Shown here in pieces: positions 8,533-17,018 of a DNA stretch of 64,000 nt. Source of the DNA: Oryzihumus leptocrescens (GTDB lineage Bacteria > Actinomycetota > Actinomycetes > Actinomycetales > Dermatophilaceae); contig NZ_VFOQ01000002.1 of assembly GCF_006716205.1 (NCBI RefSeq), forward strand, positions 372,001 to 436,000, in the 5' to 3' direction. The notes beneath the pieces were generated by a model. The model ran no database searches. It saw only the letters and a list, made by a program, of their open reading frames with translations, and was not told where the DNA came from. The position numbers and the translations under genes were made by a program. Every line of letters starts with the position of its first letter. Position 1 is the first letter of the stretch.

Positions 8533-9387
8533 CTAGGCGCTCCGGTGCAGGTCCGGCACGGCCGGGAGCTGCTGGAAGCCGGCCGACGCATAGGTGGCGA
8601 CGGCACCGGCATTGGCGCTCGGGGTGCAGACGGTCGCGCTGGACGAGCCCAGCTCCCGCAGCGCGGCTGCCGCGGCGACGGTGATCGCCGTGCCGTAGCC
8701 GTGACCGCGATGGTCGGGGTGCACGCCCATCGGTTCGAGCAACCCGGGCCTGCCCGGACCGGCCGACCAGACCGTCACCGCCGCCACCGCGGTGTCCTGG
8801 TCGTCGTAGGCGACGAGGCACCGGGCGTCGGCGTAGAGCGACCCGGACGCCATCGTGTGCCAGCGCTCCTCCGTGAACGTCGACCGCTCGAACGCCGCGC
8901 GCTGGACGGCGGCCCGCGCGTGGGCCTGCTCCGGACCGGTCACCTCGACGCGCAGGCCGCAGTCCTCCACCGGCTGCGCGAGGTCGCGCTGGAGCGGTGT
9001 CCACGGCTCGCCGGCGACCCACCCGGCATCGAGGAGAAGCTCACGGAACAGCGCGCCACACCGCGCCTCGACGTCCACGTCCCCCTGCGGGAGGACGCCG
9101 CGCTCCGGCCGGGTCAGGTCGGCGACCAGCTGGTGGGCCAGCTCCTCGTCGTGCTGGGCTTCGGGTGCGATCGCCAGGCGTATCAGCTCGGGACTGTCCA
9201 TCATCCCGGCGGCCAGGACCTGTCCGTCGCGGCTCCAGGCCCGGACGGCCGCGACCGTCGCTTCTGCGCCGAACCGCCAGTTCCAGCCGAGGTCGCCCGG
9301 GTGCAGCGGCACCGGTGCCCCGTCGTGCTGCCACTCCCGCAGCACCTGCACGACCTCGCTGAACCCATCGACTCCCGGCTTGCTCAT
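8533..9387 (-). CDS. GNAT acetyltransferase, probable two-domain
   Basis: A 284-residue protein. The C-terminal domain is a clear GNAT: GLLEPMGVHPDHRGHGYGTA has the acetyl-CoA loop (RGHGYG) and SANAGAVATYASAGF the conserved C-terminal motif. The N-terminal half has WNWRFGAEATVAAVRAWSRDG and a GMMDSPELIRLAIAP strand, consistent with a degenerate N-terminal GNAT-like domain. The substrate is unknown. ATG at 9385-9387 is preferred over one eight codons upstream. Confidence 0.85.
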   Translation of the reverse strand: MSKPGVDGFSEVVQVLREWQHDGAPVPLHPGDLGWNWRFGAEATVAAVRAWSRDGQVLAAGMMDSPELIRLAIAPEAQHDEELAHQLVADLTRPERGVLPQGDVDVEARCGALFRELLLDAGWVAGEPWTPLQRDLAQPVEDCGLRVEVTGPEQAHARAAVQRAAFERSTFTEERWHTMASGSLYADARCLVAYDDQDTAVAAVTVWSAGPGRPGLLEPMGVHPDHRGHGYGTAITVAAAAALRELGSSSATVCTPSANAGAVATYASAGFQQLPAVPDLHRSA

Positions 9388-9436
9388 CACGATCGACACA
9401 CCCCTGATCAAACACCGCCGCCCCTACCCTGAGCCC

Positions 9437-9724
9437 ATGAATTTCGAGTTCAGCGGCGAGCTGTGGTTCTGGAAGGGCCCGGCGCCGTGGCACTTCATCA
9501 CGGTGCCGGAGGAGGGCTGCGACGCGCTGGAGGAGAGCGCCGCGCTCGTCAGCTACGGCTGGGGGATGATCCCGGTCGCCGCGAGGATCGGCGAAACCCG
9601 TTGGCGCACCTCGCTTTTCCCCAAGGACGGGCGCTACGTCGTGCCGGTGAAGGCGCACGTGCGGCGCGCCGAGGGGCTCGAGCTGGGGGACCTGGTGACC
9701 GTGCGCCTGGACCTCGAGGCCTGA
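9437..9724 (+). CDS. DUF1905 domain protein
   Basis: A 95-residue protein matching DUF1905: FSGELWFWKGPAPWHFITVP at the start, WRTSLFPKDGRYVVPVKAHV in the middle and GDLVTVRLDL at the end. These are small beta-barrel proteins of unknown function, sometimes fused to a YdeI-type domain; here the barrel stands alone. It is divergent from the GNAT gene and convergent with the WYL regulator. Confidence 0.85.
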   Translation: MNFEFSGELWFWKGPAPWHFITVPEEGCDALEESAALVSYGWGMIPVAARIGETRWRTSLFPKDGRYVVPVKAHVRRAEGLELGDLVTVRLDLEA

Positions 9725-9733
9725 GGCGTCAGG

Positions 9734-10702
9734 TCAGGGGAGCGTGGCCTCGCCTGTCGCAGCGGCCAGCAGCCGCTGCCCGAGGAAGCGCGCGGCCTCC
9801 TGGACCTCGGGGCAGCTGACGACCCGGTATGCCGCGGGCACCGCCGCGAGCTGTTGGGCGTACCACAAGGGGTTGCTGGTGCTGCCGACGAGGCGGCAGG
9901 TGCCCTCGTCGAGCGCCTCGACCCGCCCGAGGGCGCGGGGGAGGCAGCGCCCGGCGGTCTCGGCGGGGGCGTCGATGACGACCTCGACGTCGTACTCCCA
10001 CCCCACGGCGAGGTGGTCCTCGAGCATGCCGACCGGGTCCAGCTCGGCGGGCGGGGTGAAGGTGTCGTCGAGCAGCTCCACGGCGTGCACGCGGTCGACC
10101 CGGTAGGCGCGCCGGGCGTCCGCCGCGTGGGAGTGGCACAGCAGGTACCACCGGCCGTGGCGCACGACGACGGCCCACGGGTCGACCTCGACGAGCCACT
10201 CCGAGCCGGCCTCGGTGCGGTAGCCCAGGCGCACCCGGCGGCGCTCGGAGCAGGCGCGCACGAGCTCGGTGGTGGTGCCCGGGTCGGGCCGGGCGGCGCC
10301 GCGGTCCGGGGCCGGGGCCGCGGTGCGACGGACCGCCTCGACCTGGGTGGCCACCGCCTGCGGCAGGGCCCGGACGATCTTGCCGAGCGCGCTGCCCACC
10401 GGGCCGGTGGCGTCGCCGGCGTCATGGTGGCCGTCGAGCACGGCCATGACGAGGCCGAGCGCCTCGGCGGGGCTGAACATCAGCGGCGGCGGCCGCAGCC
10501 CGCGGCCGAGGCGGTAGCCGCCGTAGGGGCCCCTGGTGGACTCGACCGGGATGTCGGCCTCGCGCAGGATGCTGACGTAGCGCCGGGCGGCCCGGTCCGA
10601 CACGCCGAGCCTGGCGGCCAGCCTCTCGGCGGTGATCCCCGGGCTGTCCTGCAGCAGCTGCAGGCACACCAGCGCCCGTGCGGTGGGGTTCGACTCGTCC
10701 AT
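9734..10702 (-). CDS. WYL-domain transcriptional regulator (YafY type)
   Basis: A 322-residue regulator with an N-terminal DeoR/HTH_11 winged helix (about residues 8-60; ITAERLAARLGVSDRAARR) followed by a WYL domain (about 150-240; RHGRWYLLCHSH, with the W-Y-L core) and a C-terminal WCX-like extension. WYL domains sense nucleic acid or small ligands. It is divergent from the DinB gene across 61 bases that contain a perfect 7-9-7 inverted repeat, a likely operator for this protein. Confidence 0.93.
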   Translation of the reverse strand: MDESNPTARALVCLQLLQDSPGITAERLAARLGVSDRAARRYVSILREADIPVESTRGPYGGYRLGRGLRPPPLMFSPAEALGLVMAVLDGHHDAGDATGPVGSALGKIVRALPQAVATQVEAVRRTAAPAPDRGAARPDPGTTTELVRACSERRRVRLGYRTEAGSEWLVEVDPWAVVVRHGRWYLLCHSHAADARRAYRVDRVHAVELLDDTFTPPAELDPVGMLEDHLAVGWEYDVEVVIDAPAETAGRCLPRALGRVEALDEGTCRLVGSTSNPLWYAQQLAAVPAAYRVVSCPEVQEAARFLGQRLLAAATGEATLP

Positions 10703-10721
10703 TCCCGGAGCGTCTCACGAT

Positions 10722-10744
10722 TTGCGGAAGCGATGCGTCCGCAA
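10722..10744. promoter_or_regulatory. Candidate operator of the WYL regulator
   Basis: TTGCGGA at 10722-10728 and TCCGCAA at 10738-10744 are exact inverted repeats with a nine-base spacer, so half-site centres are 16 bases apart. The site is midway between the WYL regulator and the divergent DinB gene, about 20 bases from each start codon, where a dimeric regulator could control both. Confidence 0.65.
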
Positions 10745-10763
10745 TGGGTCCTACGGTGACGCC

Positions 10764-11324
10764 ATGACGACGACGACTGACACCCCCTGGGAGCCGCCCA
10801 TCGCCGGCACCGAGGCCGAGCAGCTGCTGGGGGCGCTCGACCGCCTGCGCTGGACCTTCCGGTGGAAGGCGGACGGCCTGGACGCGACCGGCCTGCAGGC
10901 TCGCATCGGCGCCTCGACGCTGACTCTCGGCGGGCTGCTCAAGCACCTGGCGGCCTGCGAGGACTACATGTTCACCACCAAGATGCGCGGGGAGCCCATC
11001 GGCGCCCCGTGGGACGCCAACGGCTGGGACGGCAGCAACGACTGGGAGTTCGCCTCCGCCGCCGAGGACTCGCCCGAGGAGCTCTACGCGCTCTGGGACG
11101 GCGCGGTCGAGCGCTCGCGGGCGCGCGTCGCGGCGGCCCTCACTGAAGGCGGCCTGGACCAGCCCATCCACGCCTCCGGGCCGGATGGCCGCCACGCCAG
11201 CCTGCGCCGGCTGGTGTGCGACCTGGTCGAGGAGTACGGCCGGCACACCGGGCACGCCGACCTGCTGCGCGAGGCCGTGGACGGCCGGGTCGGGGAGGAC
11301 CCTCCGGCAGGCTGGCGCCCGTGA
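10764..11324 (+). CDS. DinB-superfamily protein (DUF664 type)
   Basis: A 186-residue four-helix-bundle protein of the DinB/DUF664 type. Metal-ligand histidines are likely in LLKHLAACEDYMFT and YGRHTGHADLLREAV, the classic third motif. Some relatives are mycothiol- or bacillithiol-dependent enzymes, but most are uncharacterised. It starts 61 bases from the divergent WYL regulator and its stop overlaps the next gene's GTG by four bases, so the two are translationally coupled. Confidence 0.88.
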   Translation: MTTTTDTPWEPPIAGTEAEQLLGALDRLRWTFRWKADGLDATGLQARIGASTLTLGGLLKHLAACEDYMFTTKMRGEPIGAPWDANGWDGSNDWEFASAAEDSPEELYALWDGAVERSRARVAAALTEGGLDQPIHASGPDGRHASLRRLVCDLVEEYGRHTGHADLLREAVDGRVGEDPPAGWRP

Positions 11325-11956
11325 GCGAGCCGTTCCGGGACGAGCAGCTGAGCGTCGTCCCCGCCAACGAGGCGTCCTGGGAGGACCTCGCCGCGGTCTT
11401 CGGCACCGCCGACTACGCGAGCCAGTGCCGGTGCCAGCGGTTCAAGGTCCGCGGCTGGATCTGGCGCGACTCCACGCTGGAGGAGCGGACCGGGATGCAG
11501 CAGGAGCAGACCGCGTGCGGTGAGCCGGACGCGGAGGCGACCAGCGGGCTGGTCGCCTACTGCGAGGACGAGCCGGTGGGCTGGGTCGCGGTGGAGCCGC
11601 GGACGGCATACCCGAAGCTGCGCACCACCCGCATCCCGTGGACCGGGCGGGACGAGGACAAGGACGACGACGGGGTGTGGGCGGTGACCTGCTTCGTGGT
11701 GCGCAAGGGCTACCGCGGCCGGGGGCTGATGTACCCGCTCGCGCGGGCCACGGTCGACTTCGCCCGCGAGCGGGGCGCCCGGGCGCTGGAGGCGTACCCG
11801 ATGATCACCCAGCCGGGCAAGGAGATCACCTGGGGCGAGCTGCACGTGGGGGCCCGGCAGGCGTTCGAGGAGGCCGGGTTCGTGCAGGTCAGCCACCCGA
11901 CGCTGCGGAGGGTGGTCATGCGCGTGGACTTCGACGGCGGGGACGAGCCGGACTGA
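11321..11956 (+). CDS. GNAT-family acetyltransferase
   Basis: A 211-residue acetyltransferase. The core VTCFVVRKGYRGRGLMYPLA holds the acetyl-CoA loop (YRGRGL), and ARQAFEEAGFVQV is the C-terminal motif. A Cys-rich N-terminal patch (SQCRCQRF) is typical of this subfamily. The GTG start overlaps the DinB stop (GTGA), so the two genes form an operon, probably under the WYL regulator. Confidence 0.88.
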   Translation: MSEPFRDEQLSVVPANEASWEDLAAVFGTADYASQCRCQRFKVRGWIWRDSTLEERTGMQQEQTACGEPDAEATSGLVAYCEDEPVGWVAVEPRTAYPKLRTTRIPWTGRDEDKDDDGVWAVTCFVVRKGYRGRGLMYPLARATVDFARERGARALEAYPMITQPGKEITWGELHVGARQAFEEAGFVQVSHPTLRRVVMRVDFDGGDEPD

Positions 11957-11992
11957 CTGCGCGTCCGCGGCGCTGCGCGTGCCCGACGACCC

Positions 11993-12556
11993 TCAGGTCG
12001 CGGCGAAGTCGACCTCCGCGGTGGGCGTCACGCTGCCCTTGCGGCCGGGGGCGTTGGCCCAGCTCCAGTAGGTGTTGGTGTAGGCGATCGACTGCTCCGG
12101 GCTGACCGGGAAGCCCCACTCGCGCATGTCCTCGGAGGTGTGGGCGTCGGCGACGAGGGTGGCGTCGTAGCCGCGCACCAGGGCCGAGTGAAGGGTGGAG
12201 CGGATGCACTCCTCGGTCTGCGCGCCGGTGACGACGAGCCGCCCGACCCCGAGCGCGGCCAGGTGCTCCTCGAGGTCGGTGGCCTCGAAGGCGTCGGGGT
12301 AGGTCTTGGGCACGAGCGGCTCGGACTCGTGGCGCTCGAGCTCGGCGACGTAGGCCCACGTCTCCGAGCCCGGGGTCAGGCCGTCGTCGTCGGAGTGCTG
12401 CACCCACAGGACCGGGACGTGCTCGGCCCGGGCCTTCGCCACGAGGGACTGGATGTTGGCGACCACGCGGTCGCGCTCGTAGGCGTTGCCGACGACGCCG
12501 TTCTGCACGTCGACGACGAGCAGGGCGGTGTAGGGGCGGTTCTCCAGGGACGTCAT
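11993..12556 (-). CDS. Isochorismatase-family cysteine hydrolase
   Basis: A 187-residue cysteine hydrolase. The triad is visible: Asp16 in VVDVQNG, Lys84 in VPKTYPDAF and Cys118 in TGAQTEECIRST, with the usual cis-peptide region just before the Cys. Family members hydrolyse isochorismate, nicotinamide or carbamoyl compounds; the substrate here is unknown. GGAGG precedes the ATG. It is convergent with the GNAT gene. Confidence 0.93.
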   Translation of the reverse strand: MTSLENRPYTALLVVDVQNGVVGNAYERDRVVANIQSLVAKARAEHVPVLWVQHSDDDGLTPGSETWAYVAELERHESEPLVPKTYPDAFEATDLEEHLAALGVGRLVVTGAQTEECIRSTLHSALVRGYDATLVADAHTSEDMREWGFPVSPEQSIAYTNTYWSWANAPGRKGSVTPTAEVDFAAT

Positions 12557-12609
12557 GGCTACCTCCGTCGGCGCGTCCTTCGCACTGTAGGGCCGTGCGC
12601 CGACAGGGT

Positions 12610-12807
12610 TCAGACGCTCATTGCGCCGGTGTAGCCCGGGCAGGTCAGGCCGCCGCTGGCCGTATAGCGCTCCAGCGCCTCTGGCGGGAAGGCCGCCAGG
12701 GGTGGTGACGACTCCCGCGCCCGTTCCCGGGCGCTGCGCACGTGGTCGAACAGGACGCTCCGGGACAGCAGGAGCGCGAGGGCCACGGCGGCACCGTCCA
12801 CGAGCAT
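12610..12807 (-). CDS. Small hypothetical protein
   Basis: A 65-residue ORF with a hydrophobic alanine/leucine N-terminal stretch (residues 3-15) and a charged helix (VRSARERARESS), ending in GLTCPGYTGAMSV. The ATG at 12805-12807 has AGGAGG five bases upstream, which is the best argument for translation. The frame is open upstream to 12927 but without a ribosome site. No family recognised. Confidence 0.4.
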   Translation of the reverse strand: MLVDGAAVALALLLSRSVLFDHVRSARERARESSPPLAAFPPEALERYTASGGLTCPGYTGAMSV

Positions 12808-12888
12808 CTCCGCCTCCTCCGAGGTCGGCTCCACCGACGCCTCCAGTCTCGCCCCGCTGCTCCAGCCAGCCAAGGTGGTCCGGCCGCT

Positions 12889-12925
12889 GCCGTGGTGCGG
12901 TGCCGACGAGCAACCGCACCACGGC
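12889..12925 (-). terminator. Terminator-like hairpin
   Basis: Perfect 13-base arms (12889-12901 and 12913-12925) with an 11-base loop, 18 bases past the stop of the small membrane-protein gene on the minus strand. No T-run follows. It separates that gene from the 65-residue ORF. Confidence 0.65.
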
Positions 12926-12943
12926 AACGCGGAACGCTGCGTC

Positions 12944-13162
12944 CTACTTGGACGGCTGGGGGACCACGCAGGTGACCTTGGGGTTGACGCCGGTGTAGTT
13001 CAGCGGACCGGCGAGGACCGTGACGGCAACGGTGCTGGCGTGGGCGCAGTTCGCGGCCCCGGTGCTGAAGTAGCCCCGCTGGTAGGTCGCGGCCACTCCG
13101 ATCAGGAGCCACAGGACGACGAGGATGGAGCTGCCGGCGGAGACGGCCATGCCACGGATCAT
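12944..13162 (-). CDS. Small membrane-anchored exported protein
   Basis: A 72-residue protein with one transmembrane segment (about residues 9-23, SSILVVLWLLIGVAA) and an external domain of about 45 residues with two cysteines (NCAHAS and KVTCVV), which could form a disulfide outside the cell. The ATG at 13160-13162 has GAAAGG upstream. No named family recognised, although the layout recurs in actinobacteria. Confidence 0.65.
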   Translation of the reverse strand: MIRGMAVSAGSSILVVLWLLIGVAATYQRGYFSTGAANCAHASTVAVTVLAGPLNYTGVNPKVTCVVPQPSK

Positions 13163-13225
13163 TTTCGGGGTGCCTTTCAGGGGGAGGCGGTTTGCTGGTG
13201 GCACAACGCGCCCTGGGTGCGGAAG

Positions 13226-13765
13226 TCACGGCACACGACGTGTCGATTCGGTACGCCCTTGCGATGGCGTGCGTTTGATGTCGTTGAGTGCCGTCACCGG
13301 GTAGCCGTCCTCGAGCTCGGCGATGCCGCCAGAGGCGTGAGCGTCCAGCGCCGCCTCGACGCGGCGCGCCTTGTAGTCGACCAGCCGCTCGCGGACCGTG
13401 GGGCGGTCGCACCACGCCCAGTCGCTCAGCTCCCCGGACGCCAACGCGATGCGCGACGTGTCGAACGGGGCCGCGGCGTAGACCAGCATGAGCCCGTCGT
13501 CCGGCAGGACGCCCGGGGCGTCCCAGTCCACTACGAGCAGCCGCCCGACCGTCACGTCGAGGCCGAGCTCCTCGCGCAGCTCACGAGTCGCCGCAGCTCG
13601 CGGGGACTCGCCCGCCTCGACGAGGCCGCCGGGGATCTCCCAGGCGTCCTTGTAGGTCGGCTTGACCAGGAGCACCTCGTGCGAGGGGTTGGTGATCAGC
13701 GCGCCGGCACCGACGCGTTTGCGTGGCAGGGCGCGGAACGCCTCGCTGTGGATGAAGTCGGGCAT
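13226..13765 (-). CDS. Nudix hydrolase
   Basis: A 179-residue Nudix protein. The full Nudix box is present: GGLVEAGESPRAAATREL then REELGL, with every required G, E and R. It hydrolyses a nucleoside diphosphate linked to another moiety; substrate unknown. The C-terminus has an extra basic tail. It is divergent from the DUF1801 gene at 13889, with 123 bases between. Confidence 0.92.
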   Translation of the reverse strand: MPDFIHSEAFRALPRKRVGAGALITNPSHEVLLVKPTYKDAWEIPGGLVEAGESPRAAATRELREELGLDVTVGRLLVVDWDAPGVLPDDGLMLVYAAAPFDTSRIALASGELSDWAWCDRPTVRERLVDYKARRVEAALDAHASGGIAELEDGYPVTALNDIKRTPSQGRTESTRRVP

Positions 13766-13888
13766 GACGCCACACCGTCGCAGGTCCGGGCAGGCTCGGC
13801 GACTTCGGTCAGTTTCGGAGAAGCGCTGCCGGGGCGGCTTCCCAAGAATGAGAGCTGTCGTGAGAAGACCTACCGAGGGGAAGACGTC

Positions 13889-14359
13889 ATGAAGGACACG
13901 CGCAAGTCCACCGCCGCCACCGTCACCAGGGAGTCCTCGGACGGGTTCACCGAGGAGGAGCGGGCGGCGATGAAGGACCGGGCCCAGGAGATGAAGGCGG
14001 CCAAGCGCCGGGGCGGCACCAGCAAGGAGGACGGCGAGAGCGACGTGCTGGCGAAGATCGCCGAGATGTCGTCGCCGGACCGCGAGCGGGCCGAGCGGGT
14101 CCACGCCGTCATCACCTCCACCGCTCCGGACCTCGCCCCGAGGCTCTGGTACGGCATGCCGGCGTACGCCAAGGACGGCAAGGTGCTCTGCTTCTTCCAG
14201 AGCGCGGAGAAGTTCAAGTCGCGGTACGCGATGCTCGGCTTCAGCGACCAGGCGAACCTCGACGACGGCGACATGTGGCCGACGTACTTCGCCCTGACCG
14301 CCCTGACCGCCGCCGTGGAGAAGAGGATCGCCGCGCTCATCACGCAGGCGGTGAGCTGA
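13889..14359 (+). CDS. DUF1801 domain protein
   Basis: A 156-residue protein. The N-terminal 60 residues are highly charged (EEERAAMKDRAQEMKAAKRR) and the rest is a DUF1801/YdhG-like domain with LAPRLWYGMPAYAKDGKVLC, a signature of this group. GAGGGG lies ahead of the ATG. It is a second DUF1801 protein in the window (see 3775-4194), but they are not close copies. It is convergent with the MerR gene. Confidence 0.85.
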   Translation: MKDTRKSTAATVTRESSDGFTEEERAAMKDRAQEMKAAKRRGGTSKEDGESDVLAKIAEMSSPDRERAERVHAVITSTAPDLAPRLWYGMPAYAKDGKVLCFFQSAEKFKSRYAMLGFSDQANLDDGDMWPTYFALTALTAAVEKRIAALITQAVS

Positions 14360-14391
14360 GCGCGTCCCGCTGACCGGCCCGGCTCAGGCCG

Positions 14392-14790
14392 TCAGTCGGT
14401 CAGCGGGACCGACCCCTCGAGGTAGTCCTCGTAGATGGCGACCTTGTGCCGGATGAGGTCCAGGCTCTGGTTGAGCGAGCGGATCTGCTCCAGCACGGAC
14501 TGCTCGTGCTCGCGCAGCAGCGCCAACCGCTCGGCCTCGGTCCCGTCTCCCTGGCGCGCGAGCTCGGTGTATCTGCGGATGGTGGGCAACGGCATACCGG
14601 AGCCGCGCAGGACCAGGCACAGGTTCAGCCAGGCGACGTCGTGCGAGCTGTAGTAGCGCCGGCCTCCGACGGTGCGTTCGATCGGGTTGGCCAGGATGCC
14701 CTCCCGCTCGTAGAAGCGCAGGGTGTGGACGCTCAGGCCGGTGCGGGCGGCGACGTCGCCGATGCTGAGCCTGTCCTCGACGTCGGGCAT
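14392..14790 (-). CDS. MerR-family transcriptional regulator
   Basis: A 132-residue MerR regulator. The winged helix is at residues 7-40 (LSIGDVAARTGLSVHTLRFY), followed by a long coiled dimerisation helix (about 82-118). There are no conserved metal-binding cysteines, so it likely senses an organic ligand. It is divergent from the aldo/keto reductase and the 95-base gap carries a 19-bp-spaced promoter with a dyad, exactly what MerR activators twist open. Confidence 0.95.
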   Translation of the reverse strand: MPDVEDRLSIGDVAARTGLSVHTLRFYEREGILANPIERTVGGRRYYSSHDVAWLNLCLVLRGSGMPLPTIRRYTELARQGDGTEAERLALLREHEQSVLEQIRSLNQSLDLIRHKVAIYEDYLEGSVPLTD

Positions 14791-14808
14791 GCCGGGCAGC
14801 CTAGTGAC

Positions 14809-14839
14809 TTGACCTAGAGCCGACTCGAGTTTCTAGGTT
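14809..14839 (+). promoter_or_regulatory. MerR-type promoter/operator
   Basis: TTGACC (14809-14814) and TAGGTT (14834-14839) are separated by 19 bases, two more than optimal, as in MerR-controlled promoters. The dyad ACCTAGA (14812-14818) and TCTAGGT (14832-14838) is centred between them. The promoter points at the aldo/keto reductase; the MerR gene is divergent and adjacent. Confidence 0.85.
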
Positions 14840-14885
14840 CTCCCCGATCGCAGTCGTTCAAGGGCTTTCAGGAGGGGACAGATCC

Positions 14886-15935
14886 ATGCGTTACCGCGTT
14901 CTCGGAGGCACCGGTCTCGAGGTGAGCGTGCACTGCCTGGGCACGATGATGTTCGGCGCCGTGGGCAACCCGGACCACGAGGAGTGCATCCGGATCACCC
15001 ACGCCGCGCTCGACCGGGGGATCAACTTCGTCGACACCGCCGACATGTACAGCGCCGGCGAGTCGGAGGTGATCGTGGGCAAGGCGCTGCGGGGCCGACG
15101 CGACGACGTGGTGCTGGCCACCAAGGTGCACTTCGCCGTGGGCGAGGAAGGGCCGAACCGGGGCGGGAACTCCCGGCGCTGGATCATCAAGGAGGTCGAG
15201 GAGAGCCTGCGGCGGCTGCAGACCGACTGGATCGACCTCTACCAGGTGCACCGGCCCGACCACCGCACGGACATCGAGGAGACCCTGTCGGCGCTGACCG
15301 ACCTGGTGCAGCAGGGCAAGATCCGGGCCTTCGGCTGCTCGACCTTCCCGGCCGAGGAGATCGTCGAGGCCCATCACGTCTCGGAGACCCGCCGGCTGGG
15401 GCGCTTCCGCACCGAGCAGCCGCCGTACTCGTTGCTGGCCCGGGGGATCGAGCGATCGGTGCTGCCCGCCGCGCGGAAGTACGGGATGGGCGTGCTCACC
15501 TGGAGCCCGCTGGCGTTCGGCTTCCTGTCGGGCAAGTTCCGCAAGGACCAGGGCGTGGACCTGTCGGCCGGTCGCCCGGCGCTCAACCCCGGCCGGTTCG
15601 ACCCCACCCTCCCCGGCAACGCGGCCAAGTATGACGCGGTCGAGGCCTTCGTGGACCTGGCCGGTGAGCTGGGGTGCAGCCTGCCGCAGCTCGCCGTCGC
15701 GTTCCCGGCGGCGCACCCGGACGTGACGTCGGTGATCGTCGGCCCGAGGACGATGGCCCAGCTGGACTCGCTGCTCGAGGGGGCCGGGCTGACGCTGGAC
15801 GACAAGACGCTGGACCGGATCGACGAGATCGTCGCGCCCGGGGTGGATCTCTACGCCCCCAACGCGGCGGTGCCGCCCTCGCTCAGCGACCCGTCGCGGC
15901 GCCGGCGCGCGGTCGCGGATCGGGCGGCCGCCTGA
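14886..15935 (+). CDS. Aldo/keto reductase
   Basis: A 349-residue NAD(P)H-dependent oxidoreductase of the AKR superfamily. The catalytic tetrad is visible: Asp50 and Tyr55 in FVDTADMYSAGESE, Lys80 in VLATK and His122 in LYQVHRPD. The C-terminal SVIVGPRTMAQLDS stretch binds the cofactor's adenine. AGGAGG lies upstream of the ATG. It is the evident target of the divergent MerR regulator, so it is probably induced by a reactive carbonyl or other small molecule. Confidence 0.95.
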   Translation: MRYRVLGGTGLEVSVHCLGTMMFGAVGNPDHEECIRITHAALDRGINFVDTADMYSAGESEVIVGKALRGRRDDVVLATKVHFAVGEEGPNRGGNSRRWIIKEVEESLRRLQTDWIDLYQVHRPDHRTDIEETLSALTDLVQQGKIRAFGCSTFPAEEIVEAHHVSETRRLGRFRTEQPPYSLLARGIERSVLPAARKYGMGVLTWSPLAFGFLSGKFRKDQGVDLSAGRPALNPGRFDPTLPGNAAKYDAVEAFVDLAGELGCSLPQLAVAFPAAHPDVTSVIVGPRTMAQLDSLLEGAGLTLDDKTLDRIDEIVAPGVDLYAPNAAVPPSLSDPSRRRRAVADRAAA

Positions 15936-16020
15936 CGGTGGCCGGCCCAGCTCTGCCGAGGCTGTCTGCCGTGCCGGCTATCCGCTGGCTGGACGTCGCG
16001 GCATACCGGAGGCTGGCCGG

Positions 16021-16815
16021 ATGACTGACTGGCATGCGGTCCAGGCCGAGCAGTTCGCTCCTCCTGCGGGTGGGTCCATCCCGTCGCTGGTGGGTGAGCT
16101 GGCGGAGATGTTGACGTCGCCCGACCCCCAGGTCCGCGATGAGCTCGCCTTCTCGGCGCTCGCGACGTGGATCGACGAGGGCGTCGTGCCGGAGGAGCTG
16201 CTGCGCCCACTGGGAGACACCATGGCGCAGCGGTTCCTGGCCGCGGACATCCAGACCCGCAGCTTCGCCGCGCTCGTCCTCGACGTGATCGTCTCCTCGC
16301 GTGGGGTCTGCGAGCCCCGCTGGGTCGATGCCTTCGAGCGCTGGTATGCCGCCGAAGGTGACCTTCGGGGGTATGACGCCACGCTCGGCTGGCTGCACGC
16401 CGTGGCGCACGGGGCCGACCTGCTGGGCGACCTGGGGCTTCACGCCGACGTGGCGCCCCGCCGGATGCTCGACCTCGCGTCGAGCCGGTTGCTGGCCCCC
16501 GCGACCCCGGTGTGGCGGGACCAGGAGGACGACCGCCTGGCGCACGCCATCGGCAAGGTCCTGACCCGACCGGGCCTGTCCCAGGACGACGCGACGGCGT
16601 GGCTGGACCCCGTTGCCGAGGTCCTGGCCAGCGGTGAGCCCGGCCCCACGCCGGCCCACGTGTCGAACACCCTCCGCACGCTGCGCATGCTCTACCTGCT
16701 GGTCAGCTGCGGCATCCGCACGGGCCCGGACGAGGTGGTGCCGGTGGTCTGGCGCACGGCCGTCCTCGAACGGCTCGCGGCCGTCCTGCACCCCGTCACG
16801 TTGTGGATGTGGTGA
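16021..16815 (+). CDS. DUF2785 family protein
   Basis: A 264-residue alpha-helical protein that matches DUF2785: MTDWHAVQ at the start, DPQVRDELAFSALATWIDEG early on and YDATLGWLHAVAHGADLL in the centre. The helical-repeat layout suggests a protein- or small-molecule-binding scaffold; no enzyme motif is visible. It lies 85 bases after the aldo/keto reductase on the same strand. Biochemical function is unknown. Confidence 0.8.
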   Translation: MTDWHAVQAEQFAPPAGGSIPSLVGELAEMLTSPDPQVRDELAFSALATWIDEGVVPEELLRPLGDTMAQRFLAADIQTRSFAALVLDVIVSSRGVCEPRWVDAFERWYAAEGDLRGYDATLGWLHAVAHGADLLGDLGLHADVAPRRMLDLASSRLLAPATPVWRDQEDDRLAHAIGKVLTRPGLSQDDATAWLDPVAEVLASGEPGPTPAHVSNTLRTLRMLYLLVSCGIRTGPDEVVPVVWRTAVLERLAAVLHPVTLWMW

Positions 16816-16823
16816 GGGCGCCC

Positions 16824-17018
16824 TCAGATCCCGCTGCCGAAACCGTCCGGGCCGTTGCTGTCGCGTCGCACCATCGACTCCGCCTGGGCCTGGATGTCGG
16901 TGTCGGACATGGCGGCGTCTCGCCGATCGACGATGCCTCGGGTGCCGCGCCTGCGGTCGAACCAGAGACCCCAGGCCAGGAGCACGACCACGACCCCGAT
17001 CAGCACCGCGATCCACAT
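16824..17018 (-). CDS. Small membrane protein
   Basis: A 64-residue protein with one N-terminal transmembrane helix (residues 2-19, WIAVLIGVVVVLLAWGLW) followed by a basic-rich cytoplasmic tail with DRRRGTRGIVDRRDAAM. GAAGGG precedes the ATG. The layout resembles small hypothetical membrane proteins common in this order. It is convergent with the DUF2785 gene. Confidence 0.65.
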   Translation of the reverse strand: MWIAVLIGVVVVLLAWGLWFDRRRGTRGIVDRRDAAMSDTDIQAQAESMVRRDSNGPDGFGSGI

